The notes: generated by a model not told the origin, from the sequence alone. 22,885 bases of DNA from Spirochaetales bacterium (GCA_024233785.1 JACKPD010000028.1:1-22885); one strand, 5' to 3'. Shown: positions 1 through 7,528, counted from the stretch's first letter. Translations and numbers: made by a program.

Positions 1-1
1 T

Positions 2-1126
2 TCCATGGAGAGAACCATGCTGGTGGTCGATCATAGATACGTTAGTAAAATGTCATATGGCCCGCGGGTGCCAAATACTCCTCTCGCTTTTCCTTTTACC
101 CAGAACCGACTCCCTGTTTTTAATACTGAATCCTATCTGAAGTGGATTCAACTGCCCTATAAGAGGCTCGCAGGATTTGGTGTAGTAAAGAGAAACGATA
201 TTGTGGTATTTAATTTCCCGGCAGGCGATACTGTTGTTGTTGAACAATCTGCAAGATCGTATTATTCGATTCTCAGGGAACTGGCCATGGGTGCAAAATC
301 ACAGGACGAATATACAAAAACACCGACCAGGTCCTGGGAAGCCTATCTCGAGCAAGCCAGGAAAACCGTGCTTAGTTCACGGAACTTTCATACCGTGGTT
401 CGTCCGGTCGACAGAAAGGATAACTACATTAAGCGCTGTGTGGCAGTTGCCGGCGACAGCCTTGAAGTCAGAAATGGTATGGTTTTCGTAAACGGCGAAG
501 CTCAGCCGAAGTTTAAAGGTGTACAGTATGAATATCTGGTTCAGACAAACGGCCAGCCTTTGAACCCGCGGGTTATGGAAAAGTATAATATTTCAGGCGA
601 ATACCTTGGAGTGCAGAATAATCCAAAATATTTTATTCCACTGAATGCTGAAACCGCGGAGAAAATTAAAAATGAAATTCCCAATATTATCAAAGTGGAA
701 AGGCAAATCTATGGATCTCCCGACTACCAGATTTTCCCGCATAGTCAGAAATTTTCCTGGAGCGTGGATAATTTCGGACCTATCTGGATACCTAAAAAAG
801 GAGTCACCGTTCCGCTTAATACTGATAATCTGCCTTTTTTCAAGAGAATTATTGAAGCCTATGAAGGAAATAGCCTGCAGTATAACGACAGTACAATTTA
901 TATAAACGGAAAGATAGCTACTGAATATACCTTTAAAATGGACTATTATTTCATGATGGGAGATAATCGCCATCGCTCTGCCGATTCACGTTTCTGGGGA
1001 TATGTTCCTGAGGACCATATCATTGGAAAACCTAAGTTTGTATGGCTATCGACCGATCAGGATAAATCATTTCCGAAAAGTATCCGTTGGAATCGTTTCT
1101 TTAAAATTGTTGATGCCACCGAATGA
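2..1126 (+). CDS. lepB: Signal peptidase I, 5'-truncated by window edge
   Basis: Membrane-bound serine protease that removes signal peptides from Sec-exported proteins on the outer face of the inner membrane. The gene enters from the left edge: the first full codon (positions 2-4, TCC) is the catalytic serine of the S-M-E-R-T motif, so the ATG at position 5 is internal and the N-terminal membrane anchor lies outside the window. Counting from that Met, the general-base lysine is K143 in the YIKR-CVAVAGD box, and the conserved GDNRxxSxDSRFWG box starts near residue 319. The roughly 170-residue stretch between the lysine box and the GDN box is much longer than in E. coli LepB, as is usual in Bacteroidetes. 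The family call is firm; only the 5' end is missing. The next gene starts 36 nt downstream on the same strand. Confidence 0.95.
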   Translation, partial: SMERTMLVVDHRYVSKMSYGPRVPNTPLAFPFTQNRLPVFNTESYLKWIQLPYKRLAGFGVVKRNDIVVFNFPAGDTVVVEQSARSYYSILRELAMGAKSQDEYTKTPTRSWEAYLEQARKTVLSSRNFHTVVRPVDRKDNYIKRCVAVAGDSLEVRNGMVFVNGEAQPKFKGVQYEYLVQTNGQPLNPRVMEKYNISGEYLGVQNNPKYFIPLNAETAEKIKNEIPNIIKVERQIYGSPDYQIFPHSQKFSWSVDNFGPIWIPKKGVTVPLNTDNLPFFKRIIEAYEGNSLQYNDSTIYINGKIATEYTFKMDYYFMMGDNRHRSADSRFWGYVPEDHIIGKPKFVWLSTDQDKSFPKSIRWNRFFKIVDATE

Positions 1127-1162
1127 AAGGATTTATACAATCATTACCTTAAGATCTTTCAT

Positions 1163-2725
1163 ATGAAAAAATTGCATACCGTCAGTCTTATATCCCTGGT
1201 ATTAATTTTTGCTGCTTTTCCAGGGGAAATGAATGCCCAGGTCAAGGTACAACTAAAAATGGATGAAAACAGCCCTGTTATCAGTAAAAATATTTACGGG
1301 CAATTTTCAGAACATTTGGGACACTGCATCTATGGCGGAATTTATGTTGGGGAAGATTCCAAAATTCCAAATACCAGGGGAATCAGAAATGATGTGGTAA
1401 AAGCCCTGAGAGATATTGAAATTCCCAACCTTAGATGGCCCGGTGGGTGCTTTGCTGACGAGTATCACTGGATGGATGGCATCGGTCCCAAAGATTCCCG
1501 TCCGCGAATGGTAAACACGCATTGGGGAGGAGTGGTCGAGGACAACAGCTTTGGAACTCATGAATTTCTCGATTTATGCGAGCAATTGGGCACTGAGCCT
1601 TATATATGCGGAAATATGGGGAGTGGCAGCGTAGAGGAAATGTCGAAATGGATTGAGTATATTACTTTTGGAGGAGAAAGCCCCATGTCGGAGCTGAGGG
1701 CTAAAAACGGGCATCCGGAACCATGGAAAGTTAAATTCTGGGGAGTTGGCAATGAAAACTGGGGATGTGGAGGAAATATGACTCCTGAATTCTACTCGGA
1801 TAATTACCGCAGGTATGCTACGTATTGCCGAAATTATGGTGATAACAGGCTTGTAAAAATTGCCGGAGGACCTAACAGTTTTGATTATAACTGGATGGAG
1901 GTTCTGATGAAAGCTATTCCTCAAAACCTGATGCAGGGAGTTTCGCTGCACTATTACACAGTTCCTAAAAACTGGTCGGATAAAGGATCTGCCACACAGT
2001 TTGATGAGTCGGAATATTTTACAACCATCCTCAAAGCCCTTTCGATGGAGGAACTCGTGAGTAAACACTCTGCTATCATGGATAAATATGATCCGGAAAA
2101 GAAAGTCGGACTGATGGTTGATGAGTGGGGCGCATGGTATAATGTAGAAGAGGGAACCAACCCCGGTTTCCTGCTGCAGCAAAATACTCTCAGAGATGCT
2201 ATCCTTTCAGCTGTGACTTTGAATATATTCAACAATCATTGCGACCGGGTTAAAATGTCAAATATTGCCCAGATGGTAAATGTGCTGCAATCCTTAATAC
2301 TTACCGATGAGGAAAAAATGGTTTTGACTCCTACCTATTATGTTTACAACATGTACAAAGTTCATCATGATGCTACTCTGATTGCAGCTGAACTCACATC
2401 ACCCGATTATAATCTGGATGGCAGAACCATGAAAGCGGTAAGCGTTTCCGCTTCGAAAGATAAAAATGGAGCCGTCCACATCAGCCTTGTCAATATTGAT
2501 CCTCATAGATCTCAGGACGTTAAATGTCTTCTCGGAGATGAGGCAAAGATCGGCAAAGGAAATATATCAGGTACTATCATTACCGCTGCATCCTTGTCTT
2601 CATTTAATAGTTTTGATCATCCTGACATGGTTAAGATTTCAGAATTTAAAGGAGGCAGTGTTAAGAATGGAATAATATCTGCTCAGATTCCTCCTATGTC
2701 GGTTGTAACTCTTGAACTTAAATAA
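1163..2725 (+). CDS. Secreted GH51 alpha-L-arabinofuranosidase
   Basis: Retaining glycoside hydrolase that releases terminal alpha-L-arabinofuranose from arabinan, arabinoxylan or arabinogalactan side chains. Residues 1-26 form a Sec signal peptide (MKK, hydrophobic core, then NAQ), so the enzyme is periplasmic or exported. The N-terminal NIYGQFSEHLG and RWPGGCFADEYHW motifs are typical of GH51. The acid/base is E198 in VGNEN, and the nucleophile is E321 in VDEWGAWY; both lie in a (beta/alpha)8 barrel. A C-terminal beta-sandwich follows from about residue 400. At 520 aa it has the usual family length. It lies 36 nt after lepB with no clear promoter in the gap, so it may be read from lepB. No SusC/SusD or sugar regulator sits nearby, which is unusual for a Bacteroidetes polysaccharide-degrading enzyme. 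Exact substrate is unknown. Confidence 0.93.
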   Translation: MKKLHTVSLISLVLIFAAFPGEMNAQVKVQLKMDENSPVISKNIYGQFSEHLGHCIYGGIYVGEDSKIPNTRGIRNDVVKALRDIEIPNLRWPGGCFADEYHWMDGIGPKDSRPRMVNTHWGGVVEDNSFGTHEFLDLCEQLGTEPYICGNMGSGSVEEMSKWIEYITFGGESPMSELRAKNGHPEPWKVKFWGVGNENWGCGGNMTPEFYSDNYRRYATYCRNYGDNRLVKIAGGPNSFDYNWMEVLMKAIPQNLMQGVSLHYYTVPKNWSDKGSATQFDESEYFTTILKALSMEELVSKHSAIMDKYDPEKKVGLMVDEWGAWYNVEEGTNPGFLLQQNTLRDAILSAVTLNIFNNHCDRVKMSNIAQMVNVLQSLILTDEEKMVLTPTYYVYNMYKVHHDATLIAAELTSPDYNLDGRTMKAVSVSASKDKNGAVHISLVNIDPHRSQDVKCLLGDEAKIGKGNISGTIITAASLSSFNSFDHPDMVKISEFKGGSVKNGIISAQIPPMSVVTLELK

Positions 2726-2751
2726 ATCTCATCCTGGAACCTGATAGTAAT

Positions 2752-3396
2752 ATTTCTTCTCCGGAGGTACTGCTGCTTCCCTTAACATATCTGGGACCGA
2801 TCAGTTTTTATAGCAGGTTTTATGCATATGAGGAAATACGTATTGAGCAGTACGACAGCTACAAAAAGCAGACCTACAGGAACCGCTGCGATATTCATGC
2901 TGCAAATGGTGCGTTAAGTCTGAGTATTCCCGTGAAACGAAGAAGGGGAGACCATCTGAAGGTGAAGGATGCCCATATTGATTATGATACCGATTGGAGG
3001 CGTATGCATTGGAAGGGAATTCTGTCTGCCTATAGCTCATCTCCATATTTTGAATTCTACCGGGATGTTTTCGAACCTTATTATCAGAAAGAGCACAAAT
3101 TCCTAATCGATCTTTGCTTCCCCCTGATCCAGGAGGTCTTATCAATTTTGCAAATTCAGGTGGAGCCAAAACTTACTGATGAATTTTTATTCCCGGGTGA
3201 ACATCAGGGAATTATCGATTTGCGATCGCTTATTCAACCCAAGAATTCAGTACAGACGGATATTGATTTCAAAATCGTTCAATATTCGCAGGTTTTCCAG
3301 GAGCAAAATGGCTTTATTCCCAACCTTAGTATTATTGATTTGTTGTTTAATATGGGACCTGAATCCAGAGGTGTTTTAATGAAAAGTTTAAGATAG
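2752..3396 (+). CDS. WbqC-family protein, start codon unclear
   Basis: WbqC-like proteins (PF08889) occur in polysaccharide clusters and elsewhere; the activity is not established. Open-frame translation gives the family's N-terminal pattern (LLLPLTYLGPISFYSRFYAYE, then YKKQTYRNRC), followed by the conserved central stretch around W-R-R-M-H-W-K-G and S-S-S-P-Y-F, and the C-terminal I-I-D-L-L-F-N-M-G-P-E. The frame is open from 2722, just after in-frame stops at 2713 and 2719, but holds no ATG, GTG or TTG before the GTG at 2932. Starting at 2932 would delete the conserved N-terminus. Candidate near-cognate starts are ATT 2752 (used here, about 214 aa, the usual family length) and CTG 2734. Either a rare start is used or the start was lost. 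The gene follows the GH51 stop closely and runs toward a convergent neighbour. Confidence 0.7.
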   Translation: MSSPEVLLLPLTYLGPISFYSRFYAYEEIRIEQYDSYKKQTYRNRCDIHAANGALSLSIPVKRRRGDHLKVKDAHIDYDTDWRRMHWKGILSAYSSSPYFEFYRDVFEPYYQKEHKFLIDLCFPLIQEVLSILQIQVEPKLTDEFLFPGEHQGIIDLRSLIQPKNSVQTDIDFKIVQYSQVFQEQNGFIPNLSIIDLLFNMGPESRGVLMKSLR

Positions 3397-3448
3397 TGAC
3401 ATGGATTTCGCAGTGTTTCCTGCACAAGGGTATTGAAATCAGATTTTT

Positions 3449-3482
3449 TCAAAAAAAAAAGAGTGCTTTACCGGCACTCTTT
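3449..3482 (-). terminator. Intrinsic terminator of the FadL-like gene
   Basis: A perfect 9-bp stem (AAAGAGTGC at 3458-3466, GCACTCTTT at 3474-3482) with a 7-nt loop. On the minus strand it is followed by a run of ten T (3451-3460 read in reverse, partly within the stem). It lies about 24 nt past the stop of the minus-strand outer-membrane gene. In the plus direction the trailing T run is weak, so it may only partly stop wbqC transcription. Confidence 0.8.
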
Positions 3483-3505
3483 CGTATTATTTCAAAACCC
3501 GGAAA

Positions 3506-4960
3506 TCAGAACCTGAATCCTACTGTTAAAACAATATTATTTAAGTTTGATTTATTAAAGGACGGATTATTTGCATTTTCCGGTAGGTACATGTAATAGG
3601 CCTGGCTGGAGTTTCCGCTGGAATAGGCAAGATCCATAAAGAAGTCGGATGTACGAAGTCCTATTCCTCCTGAAATAACCTTATAAATATCTTCTGCCTT
3701 TGGATCTACTACCTTGAACGGGCTGCCATAAATTCCATAGCCTCCGCGAAGGTACCCTGTTCCCATTCTTAACTCAGCACCGAACCTGAGATTATTCGCA
3801 ACCTTATAGTTGTCTTTAATGGCATTGTTTTCACTGATAAAAGCATAATCGGTAGCCTGAAGATTCGAGCCTGCGTAATTTATCCTTTCATAGTCCATGC
3901 TGATCATTCCCAGTTTACCAATGGTGACCGCTGCACTTCCAACCAGCTTTGAAGGGCTTTTTAACTGGTAATCATAGATTCCCAGATCGGAAGAGGATGA
4001 TTTTGGGTTAATTCCAAGATTATTATCGTAGGTAGCACTGATATCTGTACTGAACCTGTCGTTCAGAAAATAGAATGTCGGAATATGATATGCCAGACCC
4101 AGTCTTAAAAAATCTACAGGGCGGGCAATTATTCCAAGCTTAAGGTTCAAGCCATAGCCGCGTGTAAGAAGGTCTTCATGAAAAACAAATTGGTCGGTAT
4201 AATCAATGGTCTTATTCTGATCGGTTTCGGTATGCTCAATACTGCTCTCATAGCGAACTCTCTGAACACCAAATGTGGCTCCGAAATATATCCGGTCACT
4301 GTAATTTGCACCCATTGAAAATGCATATTCTCCTAGAGAGCCGGAGCTTGAAATTTTTCTTTCCTGCAACTGTCCGTAACCGGATCGGTTAAAGTCATTA
4401 AAATATTTGGAGGTCACCGTATCAAAGGCTACAATATCAACATTGTAGGCAAGTTGCTCATAAAAGTCGGAAACATTTGAAGGATTGTTATTCGAGACAT
4501 TGGTAAAATTATCAAGCATACTGCTGGTATTATTTATACCTGACATGTAAACCTGCTGACTAAAATTATTGAGCTGATTATATCCAAAGCCAAAGCTTGT
4601 GCTGATAATACCTTCATCCTTGCCAGATTTATGTGTGGCAACATACCCGATATTTCCAATTTTCATACCATAGCGGGTTTGTTCAATTTTATTTGAAAGA
4701 AAATCAGAACTGGTTGTATTCCAGTTAATCGAAGGAGAGAAAGAGAATTCATTGCTTCTGTATACTCCGATTCCGGCAGGATTTATGCTTAAGGTTGTGA
4801 AATCCCCACCAATTGCTCCCATGGCACCACCCATTGCAACGGACCTGGCGGAGCCACTGACGTATTGCCTGGAGTAACGAAGAGCGTCGTCTTCATTTTG
4901 AGCACTTAGATCAACAATGAAAATAAGTGCGGCTGATAATATTAATATAATCTTTTTCAT
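3506..4960 (-). CDS. OmpP1/FadL-family outer membrane transport protein
   Basis: A predicted 14-strand outer-membrane beta-barrel of the FadL/TodX/OmpP1 family, which takes up hydrophobic molecules such as long-chain fatty acids in characterised members; the substrate here is unknown. Residues 1-20 form a signal peptide ending LSAQ. The mature N-terminus carries the family hatch pattern (ALRYSRQYVSGSARSVAMGGAMGAIGGD, then the NPAG motif in LSINPAGIGVYRS). Alternating polar/aromatic strands follow, and the protein ends in V-G-F-R-F with the terminal Phe recognised by the BAM complex. At 484 aa it has normal length. An upstream gene for a Tyr/Ser-rich secreted protein runs in the same direction, separated by 134 bp that include a hairpin. 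It has its own terminator downstream. Confidence 0.88.
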   Translation of the reverse strand: MKKIILILSAALIFIVDLSAQNEDDALRYSRQYVSGSARSVAMGGAMGAIGGDFTTLSINPAGIGVYRSNEFSFSPSINWNTTSSDFLSNKIEQTRYGMKIGNIGYVATHKSGKDEGIISTSFGFGYNQLNNFSQQVYMSGINNTSSMLDNFTNVSNNNPSNVSDFYEQLAYNVDIVAFDTVTSKYFNDFNRSGYGQLQERKISSSGSLGEYAFSMGANYSDRIYFGATFGVQRVRYESSIEHTETDQNKTIDYTDQFVFHEDLLTRGYGLNLKLGIIARPVDFLRLGLAYHIPTFYFLNDRFSTDISATYDNNLGINPKSSSSDLGIYDYQLKSPSKLVGSAAVTIGKLGMISMDYERINYAGSNLQATDYAFISENNAIKDNYKVANNLRFGAELRMGTGYLRGGYGIYGSPFKVVDPKAEDIYKVISGGIGLRTSDFFMDLAYSSGNSSQAYYMYLPENANNPSFNKSNLNNIVLTVGFRF

Positions 4961-4987
4961 GATCTGTATATATTCGAGGTTAAAACA

Positions 4988-5041
4988 AATCCCCTGTTTA
5001 TAATTATTTCATAATTTAAAATAAAAGGAACAGGGGATTTG
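4988..5041 (-). terminator. Long-looped perfect hairpin between two secreted-protein genes
   Basis: A perfect 12-bp inverted repeat (AAATCCCCTGTT at 4988-4999, AACAGGGGATTT at 5030-5041) encloses a 30-nt A/T-rich loop. It sits 53 nt past the stop of the Tyr/Ser-rich gene and 28 nt before the start of the FadL-like gene, both minus strand. On the minus strand the stem runs into a T-rich stretch (TGTTTTAA), so it may terminate or stabilise the upstream mRNA. The loop is long for a classical terminator, so an operator or leader structure for the FadL-like gene is also possible. Confidence 0.45.
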
Positions 5042-5094
5042 CCAGAAATATCTGATAGAATTTTCCCGGAAAATTTTATAAAGAACAACTAAAC

Positions 5095-6723
5095 TTACCT
5101 GCTCGATCTTGAGGATGTACCTGCGTTTGAAGATCTTGAGCTGGAAGAGCTGCTGGAGGATCTTGATCCGCCAGAACTGCTACTGCTGCTTGATGACCTT
5201 GAAACACCTCCACTACCACTGCTATAACTGCTACCTGATGATCTGGAGCCTCCGCTATAGCTGCTGCCTGAAGATCTGCTTGGAGAGCTCGAACTTGAAG
5301 GTCTGGAATAGCTGGATCCACTGCTTGAAGGTCTTGTATAAGTTGACCCTGAAGTAGAGGGACGGCTATAGGTAGAACTGCTGCCTGAAGGTCTGGAGTA
5401 ACTCGAACCGGAAGACGTAGAAGGACGTGTATAAGTATTCCTGCTTCCTGCAGACCCTGAGGTCGATGAAGGTCTTGTATAAGTTGAGTTTGTCCTGCTT
5501 CCTGAAGAAGTATTTGCAGGGTTGCTTTTGTATGTGCTGCCACTACTATTACTCCTGTTGTACTCAGGATTTGTTGATGTCCTGGGTTTGGAATAGCTTG
5601 GTGTATAATCGCGACTCGATGGACGTGTGTATGTACCTGAACCTGTAGAACTCTGACGGCTTGTTCCCTGAGTATTTACCTGACTCCTGGTGTTTGTGGA
5701 TGTATTAGTACTTCTGCTGACACCCTGAGTACCGGTAGTTCCTGAAGAACGGCTTACTCCTGTGCTGGTCCGGCTGTCACTGCTTGCATACGATTTCCTT
5801 TCTGCACCAGAGGAAGTATTAACGGTTCTGTATCTGGGGTCGTTTATTCCGCCTGATTTCCTGGCCGAGGTACCTGCGTAGCTGGCGGAACTATATGGTG
5901 ATAATCCGGAACGTGAAGAACGGTGACCATAGGAAGTGTTACGTCCATAGTAGGATGCACCATAGTAATCGTTATAGTATCCATGGTTATATCCGTTGTA
6001 GTATCCATGGTAATAACCATTATAATAGGAACTGTAATAATAAGGTGATCCCCAGTATGAATACGGTGAATAATATCCATAGTAATATCTGCTTGAATAA
6101 TAGGATGGATAGTAATAATCATAGAATCCGAATCCTCCCCAACGATAACCTACGTAAATACTTGTTCCCCAGTAAAAAGGATCATAGGTGTAATAGTACA
6201 TATCACTATACCATGGGTCGTAATAATTGTATCCGTAATAATTAGTGTGAAACCTTCTGAACCTTGATGAATAATAGAAATCGTAATCATCAGTCGGATC
6301 AAAATAGTAGTTGTTTACCACAACCCCCTTGTCTGATTCTTCTGTGTAACTGTAATCAGGTGCAGATTGCTCCATCGAATCATCAGATGCATTCTGACGG
6401 TTGGCATCATAATTGGTTATGGTAGTGGTATCACCGCCACCCAGGAATTCACGTTCCTTTTCAAGAGCGTAACGTTCATAATCAGTCATCCCATCAGATT
6501 CCTGAGTGGATGATGTATTGTTTACCGCTGATGAAGGCTGAACGGCTTCATTACTAACCTGTGTTTCCGGAGAAGCTACTCTTTCAGTGGTTGTAACTTT
6601 TTTAGCATCTTTTTTCGGACTATAATATACATCATCATATTCCTGTGCCAATGCTGAAAAGCCAACTGAACCAGCTGCAATAAGTAAGGTTGCAATGCTT
6701 AGTATTTTAGTTGTTGTTTTCAT
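5095..6723 (-). CDS. Secreted Tyr-rich / Ser-rich low-complexity protein
   Basis: Function not known. The chosen start (6723) gives 542 aa and is supported by a strong Shine-Dalgarno sequence, GGGAGGA, about 7 nt upstream; the in-frame ATG at 6741 would place that site inside the gene. Residues 1-27 are a signal peptide (MKTTTKIL, hydrophobic core, ALAQ). The mature chain begins with an acidic DDVYYSPKK segment and a Ser/Thr/Glu linker to about 130. A Tyr/Gly/Asn-rich block follows (about 139-262) with many YY, GYY and YNG units. The remainder to the C-terminus is Ser/Thr/Arg/Pro-rich, with imperfect repeats of the form T-Y-T-R-P-S-S and S-Y-S-R-P-S, ending in poly-Ser. There is no recognised catalytic domain. 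Such composition suits an extended surface, matrix or adhesive role, which is inference. Several out-of-frame ORFs inside it are by-products of repetition. Confidence 0.82.
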   Translation of the reverse strand: MKTTTKILSIATLLIAAGSVGFSALAQEYDDVYYSPKKDAKKVTTTERVASPETQVSNEAVQPSSAVNNTSSTQESDGMTDYERYALEKEREFLGGGDTTTITNYDANRQNASDDSMEQSAPDYSYTEESDKGVVVNNYYFDPTDDYDFYYSSRFRRFHTNYYGYNYYDPWYSDMYYYTYDPFYWGTSIYVGYRWGGFGFYDYYYPSYYSSRYYYGYYSPYSYWGSPYYYSSYYNGYYHGYYNGYNHGYYNDYYGASYYGRNTSYGHRSSRSGLSPYSSASYAGTSARKSGGINDPRYRTVNTSSGAERKSYASSDSRTSTGVSRSSGTTGTQGVSRSTNTSTNTRSQVNTQGTSRQSSTGSGTYTRPSSRDYTPSYSKPRTSTNPEYNRSNSSGSTYKSNPANTSSGSRTNSTYTRPSSTSGSAGSRNTYTRPSTSSGSSYSRPSGSSSTYSRPSTSGSTYTRPSSSGSSYSRPSSSSSPSRSSGSSYSGGSRSSGSSYSSGSGGVSRSSSSSSSSGGSRSSSSSSSSRSSNAGTSSRSSR

Positions 6724-6724
6724 A

Positions 6725-6735
6725 ATAAATCCTCC
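6725..6735 (-). promoter_or_regulatory. Strong ribosome binding site of the Tyr/Ser-rich gene
   Basis: On the minus strand GGGAGGATTTATTATG places a near-perfect Shine-Dalgarno core before the ATG at 6723. It decides the start against the in-frame ATG at 6741. Such a strong site is uncommon in Bacteroidetes and suggests high translation. Confidence 0.7.
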
Positions 6736-6741
6736 CGGCAT

Positions 6742-7045
6742 TTTAATTTGAATTTTTTAATGCTTTGTAGTTATAAAACAAATACTGTACCAAAACCAGT
6801 TAATGCTGGTTTTTTAACAATACGAATCTGAAAATAATTTTACTCAATTCTGAAAATTGTCGCATGAGTCGCTTTTTCATTGCGATTTTAAATTTTCTGA
6901 AACTGAATTGCTCTTAGATGCAGTTTTTAAAATGGATACAGGCAGGTAAGTTAAATTTTTTCACACTAAGGTGAATAGGAAAAGGGGGATATTAATTAAC
7001 AGAATGAATTCGTATGAATGGAGAATTATTAGAATCGGGGTTTTC
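6742..7045. other. Gene-free stretch upstream of the Tyr/Ser-rich gene
   Basis: About 300 bp of A/T-rich sequence with no open frame that looks like a gene. It should hold the promoter of the minus-strand Tyr/Ser-rich gene, but no clean TAnnTTTG box is seen. The one visible structure is an 8-bp stem, AAAACCAG (6792-6799) with CTGGTTTT (6806-6813), loop TTAATG, about 70-90 nt before the start codon. It could be an operator or a leader hairpin; on the plus strand it is followed by T residues. Confidence 0.5.
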
Positions 7046-7087
7046 TTAAAATAAAAAGAGCTCACAGATCAAAATCTGCAAACTCTT
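7046..7087 (-). terminator. Intrinsic terminator after tRNA-Leu(GAG)
   Basis: A 13-bp stem with G-U wobbles (7056-7068 with 7075-7087, loop 7069-7074) starts 5 nt past the 3' end of the tRNA. On the minus strand it is followed by the T-rich tract TTTTTATTTT. Position and form fit a terminator for the tRNA-Leu pair. Confidence 0.75.
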
Positions 7088-7092
7088 CAATG

Positions 7093-7176
7093 TGCCCAGG
7101 ACTGGACTCGAACCAGCACGTCCTTGCGAACACCAGCCCCTCAAGCTGGCGTGTCTACCAATTTCACCACCTGGGC
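7093..7176 (-). tRNA. tRNA-Leu (anticodon GAG)
   Basis: Folds as an 84-nt class II tRNA on the minus strand. Acceptor GCCCAGG pairs with CCTGGGC and is followed by discriminator A. The anticodon arm is CCAGC-TTGAGGG-GCTGG with anticodon GAG, reading CUU/CUC. A long variable arm (GTTC-GCAA-GGAC) and the T arm GCTGG-TTCGAGT-CCAGT complete the fold. The 3' CCA is not encoded. It lies 74 nt downstream of a second tRNA-Leu. Confidence 0.96.
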
Positions 7177-7212
7177 AATATTTCAAAAAATTACACCTAA
7201 AAATTAGTGCTG

Positions 7213-7220
7213 CAAATATA
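7213..7220 (-). promoter_or_regulatory. Possible -7 box before tRNA-Leu(GAG)
   Basis: TATATTTG on the minus strand matches the Bacteroidetes -7 consensus TAnnTTTG. It lies 36 nt before the tRNA 5' end, in the gap between the two tRNA genes. A TTG lies upstream, but its spacing (13 nt) is shorter than usual. It could give tRNA-Leu(GAG) its own transcript. Confidence 0.4.
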
Positions 7221-7250
7221 AAAAATAATTTTACAACTACTTATGGTTGG

Positions 7251-7334
7251 TGCCCGGAACAGGACTCGAACCTGCACATAATTGCTTATACTAGTCCCTG
7301 AAACTAGCGCGTCTACCAATTCCGCCATCCGGGC
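7251..7334 (-). tRNA. tRNA-Leu (anticodon CAG)
   Basis: Folds as an 84-nt class II tRNA on the minus strand. Acceptor GCCCGGA pairs with TCCGGGC, with discriminator A. The anticodon arm is CTAGT-TTCAGGG-ACTAG with anticodon CAG, reading CUG. The long variable arm and T arm (GCAGG-TTCGAGT-CCTGT) are intact, and CCA is not encoded. Its first 15 nt are repeated twice more upstream (see the tandem repeat), so this is the only complete copy. Confidence 0.96.
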
Positions 7335-7528
7335 AGAAGAAATCACATATAAAGAACATTTTCAAAATCCAACAAATCTCTCTTAGCCTGAAGTCAGGCG
7401 GGAGCTCCTTCGTCGGTTCCGCCATCCGGGCAGAAGAAATCACATATAAAGAACATTTTCAAAATCCAACAAATCTCTCTTAGCCTGAAGTCAGGCGGGA
7501 GCTCCTTCGTCGGTTCCGCCATCCGGGC
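7320..7528. repeat. Two exact 97-bp tandem units carrying the head of tRNA-Leu(CAG)
   Basis: Units at 7321-7417 and 7418-7514 are identical over all 97 bp. A third partial copy of 14 bp, or 15 bp including the preceding T, follows (7514-7528). The shared 15-bp piece is the reverse complement of tRNA-Leu(CAG) nucleotides 1-15. So on the minus strand the order is tRNA head, 82-bp spacer, head, 82-bp spacer, then the whole tRNA. The spacer holds a perfect palindrome GCCTGA-AG-TCAGGC and the 8-bp palindrome GGAGCTCC; the rest is A/T-rich. There is no ORF in it. It looks like an inserted element that duplicated 15 bp of the tRNA and was then tandemly copied. An assembly artefact cannot be excluded because the unit is short. 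Confidence 0.93.

Noticed and set aside
1574..2182. 202-aa minus-strand ORF inside the GH51 gene
   Set aside because: It is antisense to a gene with intact catalytic motifs, and its translation shows no domain.
5076..5543. 155-aa minus-strand ORF rich in Ala, Gln and Leu
   Set aside because: It is another frame of the Ser-rich repeats in the 5095-6723 gene. Repetitive codons keep several frames open, and it has no start context or family match.
5844..6122. 92-aa minus-strand ORF rich in Ile, Thr and His
   Set aside because: It is a shifted reading of the Tyr-rich block of the same gene, with composition dictated by TAT/TAC codons.
6792..6815. Plus-strand terminator
   Set aside because: The 8-bp stem is followed by T residues on the plus strand, but no plus-strand gene lies upstream. 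It was kept only as a possible leader hairpin.
7320..7528. CRISPR array
   Set aside because: There are only two adjacent identical 97-bp units and a 14-15-bp remnant, with no unique spacers and no cas gene.
7418..7528. Extra tRNA-Leu genes or pseudo-tRNAs
   Set aside because: Only the first 15 nt of the tRNA are repeated; no anticodon arm, T arm or 3' acceptor strand follows.
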